Assembly: GCA_902537945.1 (NCBI GenBank)
Contig: CACBDG010000003.1
Span: 1-64,000 of the forward strand
Direction: 5' to 3'
DNA from: an uncultured SAR116 cluster alpha proteobacterium
GTDB taxonomy: Bacteria; Pseudomonadota; Alphaproteobacteria; Puniceispirillales; Marisalimonadaceae
DNA: 64,000 bases
Positions 55,260-64,000 of the stretch are shown one piece after another; positions within the stretch are counted from its first letter, which is position 1, and every line of letters begins with the position of its first letter. The position numbers and the translations under genes are program-made. The notes under the pieces were generated by a model that worked only from the letters and a program-made list of their open reading frames with translations, was not told where the DNA came from and did not search any database.

Positions 55260-56336
55260 TTATTGCTCAAAGATAAAAATTTGTGTTGGATCAGTTTCAA
55301 CAATTACCTTTTCATCAATTTTAAAAAAATTAAGTCCAGGAATTCTTGCGTGAATGTGAAAATTTAATTCATTAACTTTTAATGATAGATGAACCAAACT
55401 TGAACCAGCAAGTAATCTTGTTTCCATAACATATCCATAATATGAAGATTTTATAAAATTTGTTTTATCTTTAGTATTCAAATTAGTTTTAGTTGCAGAA
55501 AACAATTTAATTGCCTCGTCTCTTACAACAATTTTTACCTTCTTATTATTAAATTTTTGAGGACAATTAAAAGTACCAAGTACAGTACTTACAGAACCTT
55601 CTTTAACAATTCCTTCAAGGACATTTATTTCTCCAAAAAACTCGGCTATGAAAGATGATTTTGGTCGTAAATATAGATCTATAGGACTTCCAAATTGTTC
55701 AATACATCCATTATTTAATACACCAATTTTATCAGACATAAACATTGCTTCTTCAGGATCATGAGTTACTAATAATGCTGAAATTTTGTGTTCCCTTAGA
55801 ATATGTAACATTTGGTCTCTAATTTTTTCCTTTAATCTGGAATCTAAATTTGAATATGGTTCATCTAAAAAAATAATATTAGGATTAGAAGCCATAGCTC
55901 TGACTAATGCAACTTGTTGTTGTTGACCACCAGACAATTCATGAGGATAGTAATCAGCCAAATTAGAAATATCAATTTCATCCATTAAATATTGAATTTT
56001 GTGTGTACTTTTTTCTATGTTATTTTTTTTAATTCCAAAAAAAATATTTTCCATAACAGTTAAGTGAGGAAATAATGCACAGTCTTGAAAGACATATCCA
56101 ATTTGTCTTTTGTCTGAATTTAAATGAAAATTGAAAGAGGAAATAATTTCATTATTTAACTTGATTTCACCTTTTTGAAGCTTTTCTATTCCGCTTGCTA
56201 ATTTAAGTAATGTTGTTTTTCCACATCCAGAAGGACCCAACAGGGAAACTACTTCTCCTGATTGAAGTTTCATAGAAAAATCATTTAGAATTATTTTTTT
56301 GTCATACCTATGTGAAATATTTAAAAACTCTAACAA
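55260..56336 (-). CDS. ABC transporter ATP-binding protein, FbpC/PotA-like, without adjacent permease
   Basis: 358 residues. Walker A GPSGCGKTTLL near 37, signature LSGGQQQQVALVRA near 137, Walker B IIFLDEPYSNLD, switch His VTHDPEE, then a C-terminal TOBE-like region (about 235-358) as in iron(III)-importer FbpC and related ATPases. It lies between scpB and tatA, where alphaproteobacteria normally have no transporter gene. No permease or binding-protein gene is near; its partners must lie elsewhere. Iron is the usual FbpC substrate but cannot be proven here. Not closely similar to the PotA-like ATPase at 1.3 kb beyond shared ABC motifs. Confidence 0.9.
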   Translation of the reverse strand: MLEFLNISHRYDKKIILNDFSMKLQSGEVVSLLGPSGCGKTTLLKLASGIEKLQKGEIKLNNEIISSFNFHLNSDKRQIGYVFQDCALFPHLTVMENIFFGIKKNNIEKSTHKIQYLMDEIDISNLADYYPHELSGGQQQQVALVRAMASNPNIIFLDEPYSNLDSRLKEKIRDQMLHILREHKISALLVTHDPEEAMFMSDKIGVLNNGCIEQFGSPIDLYLRPKSSFIAEFFGEINVLEGIVKEGSVSTVLGTFNCPQKFNNKKVKIVVRDEAIKLFSATKTNLNTKDKTNFIKSSYYGYVMETRLLAGSSLVHLSLKVNELNFHIHARIPGLNFFKIDEKVIVETDPTQIFIFEQ

Positions 56337-56364
56337 ATTTAATACCCTTATTATTTATTTACAT

Positions 56365-56955
56365 TTAATCAACGGATTGATCATCAAAAATAACTTTATT
56401 TTTATCAAGTAAACCTGAGTTTTTAAGGTCTTCAACTCCTGGCAGATCTTCAATATTTTTAAGATTAAAATAATCTAAAAACAAATTTGTAGTTTTCCAT
56501 GTCAGAGGATTTCCTGGAGTTGATTTCCTGCGACCAGGTCGTATCCATTCTAATTCTAATAAAACATCAAGGGTTCCTCTGCTGAGTGAAACTCCTCGAA
56601 TATTTTCTATCTCTGAACGTGTTATAGGTTGATGGTATGCAATAATTGCTAGAGTTTCAGTTGCTGCACGTGACAATTGTTTTGGGACAATTTTTTCAAT
56701 ATTTAAAAACTCTGAAACATCTAAAGATGTTCTGAATGCATATGCATCATTAATGACATACAAATTAACCCCACTTGAACAGTATTTTTTTTCCAAGTTT
56801 TCTAAAATTTCATTTAACATATTTTTATCAGGTATACGTTTTAATAATTCATCATAATGTACTGGGTCAGAAGAAGAAAAAATCAGAGCTTCAACTACTT
56901 TCTGCTTTAAGACAAAATCATAATTTTCATTATTATTTTCTTTTGCTTTTTTCAT
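56365..56955 (-). CDS. scpB: Segregation and condensation protein B
   Basis: 196 residues from the ATG at 56955, preferred because AGGT lies about 7 bases upstream; a TTG at 56982 is a weaker alternative. Two winged-helix domains: EALIFSSSDPVHYDELL at the start, and ATETLAIIAYHQPITRSEIENIRGVS near 117-142, the ScpB hallmark. Binds ScpA and SMC to compact and separate chromosomes. Follows scpA by about 38 bases. Confidence 0.95.
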   Translation of the reverse strand: MKKAKENNNENYDFVLKQKVVEALIFSSSDPVHYDELLKRIPDKNMLNEILENLEKKYCSSGVNLYVINDAYAFRTSLDVSEFLNIEKIVPKQLSRAATETLAIIAYHQPITRSEIENIRGVSLSRGTLDVLLELEWIRPGRRKSTPGNPLTWKTTNLFLDYFNLKNIEDLPGVEDLKNSGLLDKNKVIFDDQSVD

Positions 56956-56993
56956 AAGTTTACCTAAAATTAAGTTATTCAATTATAATAAAT

Positions 56994-57746
56994 TTAATTT
57001 ATTTTTGGGTGTAATAAGATATTACCATTAAAATTATCTTGCCTTAGTTGTAAACTGCCTTCTTTTACAAGCTCTAGAGAGGCAACAAAATGAGAGGCTA
57101 ATGCTGATTTCCTTTCTAACTTATTTCTAAGATTATTTGGAATAAAATCTAAAAGATCTTTCCAATCTTTGTTATCTTTAAAAAAACTTTTAAGAGTAAT
57201 TAATGCATCCTCTACTGAGTACAATTGAGTATCTGAAATAGTAATTGTTTGATTATTGTTGAACGTAATAATTTCACCATAAGTTTTAATTAAATCATAT
57301 AAACTAGAATTATAAAGGTATTTTTGATTTAAACCAAAAATTTCTGGGTTACCTCTTTTAAAAAAATGCGTTCCTAATTTGTACCTTTTAAATAAAAGCT
57401 TTGATACTTTTTGCATTCCCTCTAATCTTTGCATTTGGAATTCTAGTAATTTTGACATTTCTTCTGAAGTTAGTGATTCCTCTTCTTTATCTTTAGGTAA
57501 CAAAAGTTTTGATTTCAAAAAGGCTAACCACGCTCCCATAACTAAATATTCAGCTGCAATATCAATATCTTTTTTAATAACTTGATCTAAAAATTCTAAA
57601 TATTGCTCAGATAATGTTAGAATTGATAATTTTGTTAAATCAATTTTATGATCCTTCGCTAAACTTAATAGAAGATCAATTGGCCCTTCAAAACCATCTA
57701 ATGATAGACTTAGAACATCAATTTTTTTATTATTTAATTCTGACAT
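56994..57746 (-). CDS. scpA: Segregation and condensation protein A
   Basis: 250 residues. LDGFEGPIDLLLSLAKDHKIDL near residue 16 and EYLVMGAWLAFLKSKLLLP near 65 are the kleisin ScpA signatures; a C-terminal winged-helix follows. Kleisin bridge of the SMC complex. Its ATG is directly adjacent to the stop of the SPOR-domain gene. In most alphaproteobacteria nagZ lies between the SPOR gene and scpA; it is absent here. Confidence 0.95.
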   Translation of the reverse strand: MSELNNKKIDVLSLSLDGFEGPIDLLLSLAKDHKIDLTKLSILTLSEQYLEFLDQVIKKDIDIAAEYLVMGAWLAFLKSKLLLPKDKEEESLTSEEMSKLLEFQMQRLEGMQKVSKLLFKRYKLGTHFFKRGNPEIFGLNQKYLYNSSLYDLIKTYGEIITFNNNQTITISDTQLYSVEDALITLKSFFKDNKDWKDLLDFIPNNLRNKLERKSALASHFVASLELVKEGSLQLRQDNFNGNILLHPKIN

Positions 57747-58412
57747 TTAATTTCTTATATTAACTTGGAGAATACACACTATTTTTTCTTTTTTGAATTT
57801 TTCACATAATCTTAAACCATTATCTTTATTCATCGTAGTTGACCACACCCTATGAAATATTAAATTATCATTGTTAGTATATGAAAAAATTTCCAACTTT
57901 GTTTCTAATAATAAATTTTTATATTTTTTTTCAATATTTTTCTTTGCTAATTTAGCTTTATTTAAATTTCTAAATGATCCAAATTGTACTCTATAAAAAA
58001 GTATGTTTTTATTTGATTTTTCATTATTTTTTTTAATTACTCTTGAAATTGATTTTTTTTCATCAGAAATTTTTGAACCTTTGAATAAATTTTGATCTTT
58101 TATTTTCTGTGTTTTATTTTCATTTGGAACGACTTCCAATGGTAAAAGTTCTGGCTTTGTTGGCTCGGGTCTGATTTTTTCATTTTTAATTAATGCATCT
58201 TTATTATTTAAAATTTCAATATCAAGATTTGAAATTTTCTTACCGCCAGGATCTTTAGGTTTAGTTATAATGTTTTTATCATCTGGTCCTAAAACTATTA
58301 ATTTATCATTATCAGTTTCTTGAAAAAAAATTTTTAAAGCAAAGAGACTGATTGAAAAAAAAATTCCAACACTTAAAAAAAATAATGAAAATATCTTCAA
58401 GTAATTATTCAT
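57747..58412 (-). CDS. SPOR-domain membrane protein
   Basis: 221 residues from the ATG at 58412, four bases after the argS stop; a longer frame to 58439 would overlap argS. One span near residues 4-27 (short cytoplasmic N-terminus), a long charged periplasmic linker, and a C-terminal SPOR domain (about 143-221, FYRVQFGSFRNLNKAKLAKK) that binds bare glycan strands at the division septum. The gene follows argS in alphaproteobacteria generally. Probable role in cell division or wall remodelling. Confidence 0.88.
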   Translation of the reverse strand: MNNYLKIFSLFFLSVGIFFSISLFALKIFFQETDNDKLIVLGPDDKNIITKPKDPGGKKISNLDIEILNNKDALIKNEKIRPEPTKPELLPLEVVPNENKTQKIKDQNLFKGSKISDEKKSISRVIKKNNEKSNKNILFYRVQFGSFRNLNKAKLAKKNIEKKYKNLLLETKLEIFSYTNNDNLIFHRVWSTTMNKDNGLRLCEKFKKEKIVCILQVNIRN

Positions 58413-58416
58413 TAAT

Positions 58417-60150
58417 CTACATCTCAAAAATTGGCTCAATTTTAAGAATACTTAACCCTTTTCTAATTGTTAAAGCGACAGCTTTAACTAATGATAATCT
58501 TGCATTTGTTAATTCCAAATCATCTTCAACTATAAATTTTATATTATTATCTTTACCTTTATTCCATAGACTATGGAAAATGCTTGATAATTCAATTAAG
58601 TAATAACAAATTCTGTGAGGTTCATGGTTTTTAGCAGCAAGTTCTAAAGTTCTAGGCCATAAAGCTATGAATTTAATAAGTTCAATTTCGTGGACATCTT
58701 TTAAGCGTTTTGGATTTTTTAAAATTAGTTCTTTCTCTTTAACTTTTGAAGATCTAAAAATAGAGTTACAACGTGCGTGCGCATATTGAACATAAAACAC
58801 TGGATTTTCTTTTGATTTTTCCATTACTTTTTTAAAATCAAAATCTAAAGATTGGTCGTTTCTTCTAGTAAGCATAATAAACCTTACAACATCTTTACCC
58901 ACAGCATTTATAATGTCAGATAGAGTTACGAAGTTACCTGCTCTCTTACTCATTTTAATTGGTTTTCCGTCCTCCAAAAGGTTTACTAAAGCACAAACTT
59001 TTGTATCAATTGAAATGGTATCATTTGACAAAGCTCTTACAGCTGCATTTATTCTAGAAATATAACCTATATGATCTGCCCCTAAAACATTGATCAAATC
59101 ACCTTTAGTTCTATTTATTTTATCTAAATGATAAGCCATGTCTGTTGCAAAGTAAGTCCACGTTCCATCTGATTTTTTAAGAGCTCTATCAGAATCATCC
59201 CCATACACAGATGACTTAAATAATAATTGTTCTCTTTTTTCCCAATTTTTGGGGTGAGTACCCTTAGGTGGATCTAAAACACCATTAAAAATAAGATTTT
59301 TACTTTCAAGAATTTTTAAAATTTCAGTTAATAAATGTCCAGAAATTATTTCTTTTTCACTGGTAAAAACATCCATTTCTATTCCTAATTTAAGTAAATC
59401 ATTTTGGATCATTCTCATAATAAAATCTAATGAAACAGATCTAACTTTTTCAAAAACTTTTTCTTTAGGATCCGTTTCTAATTTATCTCCATACTTTTCA
59501 ACAAGATTTTTACCTACTTCTTTTAGGTATTCACCTGGATAAAGGCCCTCTGGAATATCAATTGACTTATTTGTTACTAGTTCATTATACCTTAACAGTG
59601 AGGAATCTACTAATTTTTCAATCTGATTCCCTGCATCATTGATATAGTACTCTCTAGTAACTGTGTAGCCAACCTCAGTCAAAAGAGACGCAAGGGCGTC
59701 TCCAAACACAGCACCTCTTGCATGACCAGCATGAAGAGGTCCAGTAGGATTAGCAGAAATATATTCGATGTTTATGTTTTTCCCTTTTCCTATTTCTAAT
59801 TTATCCCAATTCCCAGAGTTCTGAAGCATATTGCTCAAGAATTCTAACCATACATTTTGTTTAAATGTAATATTGATAAACCCTGGCCCAGCTACATTAA
59901 CATTGTCAACACCTGGAAAATTTGAAATATAGACCATAAAATTTTCTGCTATTATTTTAGAGCTTAGTTTTAAATCTTTACTTAAAATCATTGCTAAATT
60001 TGTAGACATATCTCCATTAATTGAATTTTTAGGAGGCTCTAGAGTTAATTTTTTAAGTATGTCTTCAACTATGAAAGAATATTTTAAATCTGATTTAAAC
60101 TTCTCAACCGCTTCAATCAAATGGTTAAAATAAAATTTGTAAATATTCAT
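58417..60150 (-). CDS. argS: Arginyl-tRNA synthetase
   Basis: 577 residues. HIGH-type motif ANPTGPLHAGHARGAVFGD near 135-153, KMSKR in KPIKMSKRAGNFV near 385, and the C-terminal DALR anticodon-binding domain (CNSIFRSSKV onward). Class I synthetase for arginine. It follows dgt by 15 bases. Confidence 0.98.
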   Translation of the reverse strand: MNIYKFYFNHLIEAVEKFKSDLKYSFIVEDILKKLTLEPPKNSINGDMSTNLAMILSKDLKLSSKIIAENFMVYISNFPGVDNVNVAGPGFINITFKQNVWLEFLSNMLQNSGNWDKLEIGKGKNINIEYISANPTGPLHAGHARGAVFGDALASLLTEVGYTVTREYYINDAGNQIEKLVDSSLLRYNELVTNKSIDIPEGLYPGEYLKEVGKNLVEKYGDKLETDPKEKVFEKVRSVSLDFIMRMIQNDLLKLGIEMDVFTSEKEIISGHLLTEILKILESKNLIFNGVLDPPKGTHPKNWEKREQLLFKSSVYGDDSDRALKKSDGTWTYFATDMAYHLDKINRTKGDLINVLGADHIGYISRINAAVRALSNDTISIDTKVCALVNLLEDGKPIKMSKRAGNFVTLSDIINAVGKDVVRFIMLTRRNDQSLDFDFKKVMEKSKENPVFYVQYAHARCNSIFRSSKVKEKELILKNPKRLKDVHEIELIKFIALWPRTLELAAKNHEPHRICYYLIELSSIFHSLWNKGKDNNIKFIVEDDLELTNARLSLVKAVALTIRKGLSILKIEPIFEM

Positions 60151-60165
60151 TAATTCAAAAACTTT

Positions 60166-61368
60166 CTATGTGTAAAATTTATCATATTCTCTTTTCAAAT
60201 AATTGTCAGTCATGCCAGCTATGTAATCAGCTATGACTCTAAATTTTTCTTTTTGTGAGAGTTCCGATAAAATTTGTCCCTTAAAATATTTCCATTGTTC
60301 TGGAAGTTTATGAATATCCTTTATAAATAATAAAAATAATTTTTCTATCATAAGTGCATTTTTATCTAATTTTTTTACAATTGACTCATTTCGATACATT
60401 TTATTAAATAAAAAATTTCTTATTTCTTCCATTGACGATGAAGCATTTATGGAAAGTTTTACAGTTTTTTTTCCATAATCTTTTATTTCATTTACATTTT
60501 TAAAATTATTTTTTTTTATAATTGCTAGTGAATTTGATACAACATCGTTTATAAAATAACTAATTAGATGTCTTATTAATTGATGAATTAATATATCATC
60601 CTTTATATTGATAAAATTATTTTCGATATTTTTTAAAATATAATTAATAATATCTATTTTACGAAGATCTTTTAAAGAAAATAATTTTTCACGAAGACCA
60701 TCGTCAAAATCATGCGTTAAATAAGCTATATCATCAGAAATATTTGCCACTTGACCTTCTAATGAACTGTGTGTTCCGAAATCAATATCTAAGATTAGAC
60801 AAATGTCTTTGATAGTTTGTGGTATTTTATTCAAATCTAAAAAAGGTCCATTATGTTTAATTAATCCCTCTAAAGTTTCATGAGTAAGGTTCAAACCATC
60901 AAAATTTGGATATTTTTTTTCTAAAATTGTTACAACTCTTAATGATTGTTCATTATGATTGAAACCACCTACATCAGACATTATTTTTTTGAGGATATCT
61001 TCTCCCTTATGACCTAGGGGTGGATGTCCTAGATCATGTGCAAGGGCTATAGTCTCAGTTAAATCCTCATTAATATTTAGAGCCTTAGCAATTGATCTTG
61101 CAATCTGAGATACTTCAAGAGTATGAGTCAGTCGAGTTCGATAATGATCTCCTTTATGGAAAATAAAAACCTGAGTTTTGTCTTTTAATCTTCTAAAAGC
61201 TTCAGAGTGAATAATTCTATCTCTATCTCTTTGATATTCAGATCTACCATGGATAAGTGTATCATCTTTATGGACTCTGCCCCTACTTTCAGAACTATGA
61301 CATGCAAATAGACTTAAATATCGGTTGTCATTATTAACAAACATAAAATTTTCCAATAAATTATTCAT
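60166..61368 (-). CDS. Deoxyguanosinetriphosphate triphosphohydrolase-like protein
   Basis: 400 residues, HD-domain. RVHKDDTLIHGRSEYQRDRDRIIHSEAFRRLKDKTQVF at the N-terminus, then TRLTHTLEVSQIARSIA and the HD pair in AHDLGHPPLGHKGED, and FGTHSSLEGQVANISDDIAYLTHD with the fourth metal ligand. Hydrolyses dNTPs to nucleoside and triphosphate; the alphaproteobacterial type (Dgt-like type 2). First gene of the minus-strand run reaching to the LysM/M23 gene, divergent from the Fe-S assembly gene. Confidence 0.94.
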   Translation of the reverse strand: MNNLLENFMFVNNDNRYLSLFACHSSESRGRVHKDDTLIHGRSEYQRDRDRIIHSEAFRRLKDKTQVFIFHKGDHYRTRLTHTLEVSQIARSIAKALNINEDLTETIALAHDLGHPPLGHKGEDILKKIMSDVGGFNHNEQSLRVVTILEKKYPNFDGLNLTHETLEGLIKHNGPFLDLNKIPQTIKDICLILDIDFGTHSSLEGQVANISDDIAYLTHDFDDGLREKLFSLKDLRKIDIINYILKNIENNFINIKDDILIHQLIRHLISYFINDVVSNSLAIIKKNNFKNVNEIKDYGKKTVKLSINASSSMEEIRNFLFNKMYRNESIVKKLDKNALMIEKLFLLFIKDIHKLPEQWKYFKGQILSELSQKEKFRVIADYIAGMTDNYLKREYDKFYT

Positions 61369-61440
61369 TTATGTATAAAAATATGTTAATTTGCAATTAA
61401 CAATTGTAATAAATTTCAAAATTAAAAGAGGTTTTTTTAA

Positions 61441-61785
61441 ATGAATGAAAGTAAGGATTTCAATCAAGACTTTAGCCTATCAAAAGAAGCCTTAGAAAGA
61501 GTAAAAATTTTACTTAAAGACGAAGAAGGTTCATATTTTAGAATATCAGTTCTAGGAGGTGGATGTTCTGGTTTTCAGTATAATTTTTCATTTGAAAAAA
61601 AACCTAAAGACGATGATATGATTTTTAAAGAAGGTGAAATTGATTATTTAATAGATAAAGTGTCTATTGATTTTCTTCGTGGAAGCACTTTAGAATATGT
61701 TTCAGAACTAGCAGGATCATATTTTAAAATTGAAAATCCTAATGCTACAGCAAATTGTGGCTGTGGAACAAGTTTCTCTATCTAA
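61441..61785 (+). CDS. HesB/IscA family iron-sulfur assembly protein (ErpA-like)
   Basis: 114 residues. The three cysteines of A-type carriers are in place: GGGCSGFQYNF and the C-terminal NCGCGTSFSI. It carries Fe-S clusters to apo-proteins in the cytoplasm. AGAGG precedes the ATG. In alphaproteobacteria this gene is commonly placed between dgt and xthA, as here, and is usually the erpA-type homologue; IscA and ErpA cannot be separated with certainty by eye. Confidence 0.93.
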   Translation: MNESKDFNQDFSLSKEALERVKILLKDEEGSYFRISVLGGGCSGFQYNFSFEKKPKDDDMIFKEGEIDYLIDKVSIDFLRGSTLEYVSELAGSYFKIENPNATANCGCGTSFSI

Positions 61786-61800
61786 AATAAATATAATCAA

Positions 61801-62589
61801 ATGTCCTTTAAAATAGCTAGTTTTAATGTAAACTCTATAAAAATGAGACTACCAAATGTATTAAGTTGGCTAGATAAAAATAATATTGATGTCATTTTAA
61901 TGCAGGAAACTAAGACAATTGACGATAATTTTCCTTCATTAGATTTTAAACAAAAACGATATAATCTAATATTCAATGGACAAAAATCATATAACGGCGT
62001 TGCAATTGCATCTAAATTTGAAATAAATGAAATTTCTAGATCATTACCTTTTTACAATGAGAGCATTGATGAAGATAATCAAGCAAGGTTCTTACACGTA
62101 AAAATTAATGATGTAAATATCATTTGCTTATATTTACCTAATGGTAATCCTGCTCCTGGTCCTAAATATGACTATAAAATTAGTTGGATGAAACGTCTAA
62201 TAAAATATACTAAAGATATTTATGACACAAATGAACCTCTGATTTTAGGAGGGGACTTTAATGTAATTCAGGAAAGTATTGATTGTTATGATATATCTAA
62301 ATGGCAAAATGATGCATTATATCTGGAAACAACCAGAAGGCATTTGAGAGAGCTAATAAATATTGGTCTAGTTGATGCTTACCGCATAAAGTATCAAACA
62401 TCTAAAGAGTATAGTTTTTGGGACTATCAAGGTGGAGCTTGGCAAAAAGACAATGGAATAAGAATAGATCTTTTTTTAATCTCACCAGAGGTAGTTGATA
62501 GTCTAATTGATGTAGGTATAGACAAAACACCAAGAGGTGAAGAAAAACCCAGTGATCATACACCTATTTGGATTCATTTAGAAAAATAA
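61801..62589 (+). CDS. xthA: Exodeoxyribonuclease III
   Basis: 262 residues. FNVNSIKMRLPNVLSWL at the N-terminus, MQETK (metal-binding Glu), YLPNGNPAPGPKYDYK, LGGDFNV and DHTPIWIHLE (catalytic Asp-His) show an Xth-type AP endonuclease. Repairs abasic sites and trims 3' ends. It starts 16 bases after the Fe-S gene and is convergent, 4 bases apart, with the dehydratase gene. Confidence 0.95.
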   Translation: MSFKIASFNVNSIKMRLPNVLSWLDKNNIDVILMQETKTIDDNFPSLDFKQKRYNLIFNGQKSYNGVAIASKFEINEISRSLPFYNESIDEDNQARFLHVKINDVNIICLYLPNGNPAPGPKYDYKISWMKRLIKYTKDIYDTNEPLILGGDFNVIQESIDCYDISKWQNDALYLETTRRHLRELINIGLVDAYRIKYQTSKEYSFWDYQGGAWQKDNGIRIDLFLISPEVVDSLIDVGIDKTPRGEEKPSDHTPIWIHLEK

Positions 62590-62592
62590 ACT

Positions 62593-64000
62593 TTATGATT
62601 TATGTATATTTTTAGGTATAAACCCTGAATCTTCTACCCCTCTAGGATTAGGAACCCAGAGTTCTCGATTAGGATGCATTCCAGCTCCATGAGTTGCTGA
62701 AACAGCAGAGTTTCTCATTCTATTAAGCAATCTCGTATCTGCATCTCCAACTGCTGGATGTGTGCCACCATTCGTTTTGAAAATTTCTTCCCAATTGCTT
62801 TTTCTAAACTTGAAAGTATTAGTATCATTCAATTCAGAACAATTAATCTCATTTTTATTTAAATCAACTATAATCTCATCTCCATCCTCTATTAGGGCAA
62901 TAGGTCCACCTATAGCCGCCTCTGGACCAACATGACCAATGACAAGACCAACAGAGCCACCAGAGAAACGTCCATCAGTCATTAATCCTACAATAATATT
63001 TCTATCTCTGCACAAAGTGGTAATTCTTGAGGTGGAATCTAGCATTTCTGGCATACCAGGTCCACCAACAGGTCCTTCGTACCTAACTACAACCATATCA
63101 TTATTGTTAAAGCTGTCTGGTTTATTTTCTAGGGTCCAAAGAAGTTTTTGTTCTCCATCAAATATTCTAGCTTTCCCAATAAAAACATTATTTTCTAAAC
63201 CACCTTCAACACCAGCTAGTTTTAAGATAGAACTGAATTCAGGAGATAAATTTCCTCCTAAAAGTCTAAGTCCACCAGTTTCTTTATAAGGTTTTTTTAC
63301 AGGATAAATTACTCTTCCGTCAGGTTCTTTGGGAGCTAATCTATCAACTTGTTCAGCTAAAGTTTCACCTGTACACGTTAAAGTATTGCCATTCAACAAT
63401 CCTGAGTCTAATAAATCCTTTATAAAAACTTGAACACCACCTTGATTATCAATATCAACCATTGAGTATTTACCAAATGGTCTTGCGTCAACTAAAACAG
63501 GAACTACCTTTTCAGATAAATAGTTAAATTCATCTGGAGACATAATATCTTCACTAAAACTTTTATATCCTGCAGCTCTAGCTAACTCTGGTGCGTGAAG
63601 CATGACGTTAGTTGATCCTCCTATAGACATTGCTACTATTAGAGCATTCCTTATAGAGTCTCTAGTAACAATATCCCTTGGCTTAATATCTTTTTTAACC
63701 ATATTATCTAAATAAGTAATGAGTTGGTTAGGAAATACATCTAACCTTCTTTTATCGTCTGAAGGTGGTGAAACCATATGTAAAGGTTGCATGCCTACAA
63801 CACCAATAAACGTCTGCATAGTATTATAAGTAAACATCCCACCACAACTTCCATAACCAGGACAAGCTTCGCATGCAATTCTTCTTTTCAGTTCTTCATC
63901 TTCACTACCTGCAATTTGATAACTTGAAATAATGTCCAATGGTTCATTAGTAACTGAATCAATTCCAGGTCTTATTGGACCGTCAGACATTATTATAGCA
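62593..64000 (-). CDS. IlvD/Edd family dehydratase (dihydroxy-acid dehydratase-like), 5' end outside window
   Basis: About 469 codons are visible; the frame stays open to the window end, and the ATG at 63990 is internal because family members have ~100 more N-terminal residues. CEACPGYGSCGGMFTYNTMQ carries Fe-S cysteines; SIGGSTNVMLHAPELA, RYEGPVGGPGMPEML and TDGRFSGGSVG are family motifs. Dihydroxy-acid dehydratase makes 2-oxo acids in branched-chain amino acid synthesis; sugar-acid dehydratases share the fold. The missing N-terminus and no neighbouring ilv genes leave the substrate open. Function is probably biosynthetic. Confidence 0.9.
   Translation of the reverse strand, partial: AIIMSDGPIRPGIDSVTNEPLDIISSYQIAGSEDEELKRRIACEACPGYGSCGGMFTYNTMQTFIGVVGMQPLHMVSPPSDDKRRLDVFPNQLITYLDNMVKKDIKPRDIVTRDSIRNALIVAMSIGGSTNVMLHAPELARAAGYKSFSEDIMSPDEFNYLSEKVVPVLVDARPFGKYSMVDIDNQGGVQVFIKDLLDSGLLNGNTLTCTGETLAEQVDRLAPKEPDGRVIYPVKKPYKETGGLRLLGGNLSPEFSSILKLAGVEGGLENNVFIGKARIFDGEQKLLWTLENKPDSFNNNDMVVVRYEGPVGGPGMPEMLDSTSRITTLCRDRNIIVGLMTDGRFSGGSVGLVIGHVGPEAAIGGPIALIEDGDEIIVDLNKNEINCSELNDTNTFKFRKSNWEEIFKTNGGTHPAVGDADTRLLNRMRNSAVSATHGAGMHPNRELWVPNPRGVEDSGFIPKNIHKS

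Noticed and set aside
1-64000. CRISPR arrays, prophage, insertion sequences, defence islands
   Set aside because: No regularly spaced repeats, transposase, integrase, capsid or nuclease-cluster genes were found anywhere in the window.

Overview
The window is AT-rich DNA (roughly 30 % G+C by eye), densely coded and with very short spacers. No stretch above about 300 bases lacks a gene. Protein content and gene order point to a streamlined, probably marine, alphaproteobacterium (SAR11-like or the HIMB59/AEGEAN-169 type; this lineage call is inference). The main support is the alphaproteobacterial neighbourhoods uvrA / ssb-gyrA-coaD, yajC-secD-secF and dgt-argS-SPOR-scpA-scpB-tatABC-serS-surE-pcm-LysM/M23. 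Folate-dependent trmFO and a HesB/IscA protein also fit.

Layout. 1-13.6 kb is an uptake and catabolism region. It holds an amidase tail, a PuuE-like deacetylase, a PotABCD-type ABC importer with a Tat-exported binding protein, MmgE/PrpD, a cupin, a TIM-barrel isomerase/epimerase, an SMP-30 lactonase with an MFS carrier, a flavin-binding protein, and a TAXI-type TRAP transporter. 13.7-14.7 kb holds two small proteins and an Hsp20 gene whose leader looks like a ROSE RNA thermometer. 14.7-27.4 kb is a mixed metabolic region: Baeyer-Villiger-type monooxygenase, enolase-superfamily enzyme, thioesterase, a zinc-ligand-free sirtuin-like protein, two GSTs, an ABC-2 exporter, two SDRs, MaoC, DsrE, and a convergent pair of exported serine proteases (subtilisin-like and trypsin-like with TPRs). 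27.6-35.4 kb is a molybdenum hydroxylase locus (CoxM-CoxL-CoxS-like, form II) divergent from MoxR/VWA (CoxD/CoxE-like) genes, followed by an alpha/beta hydrolase and a divergent M19 dipeptidase. 35.4-38.1 kb holds a membrane-tethered class III cyclase with TolB-like and TPR regions, a small unknown protein and tRNA-Lys(TTT). 38.1-64 kb is almost entirely housekeeping: cofactor synthesis, DNA topology and repair, tRNA modification, Sec and Tat export, chromosome condensation, aminoacylation, nucleotide hydrolysis, Fe-S assembly and an IlvD/Edd dehydratase cut by the window end.

How it fits together. The first half shows a heterotroph scavenging small nitrogenous and carboxylated solutes through high-affinity ABC and TRAP systems and breaking them down with small enzyme sets. 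Tat-exported cargo (the binding protein at 4.2 kb) and the Tat machinery itself (54-55 kb) are both present. No CRISPR array, prophage, insertion sequence, rRNA or classical defence island was seen.
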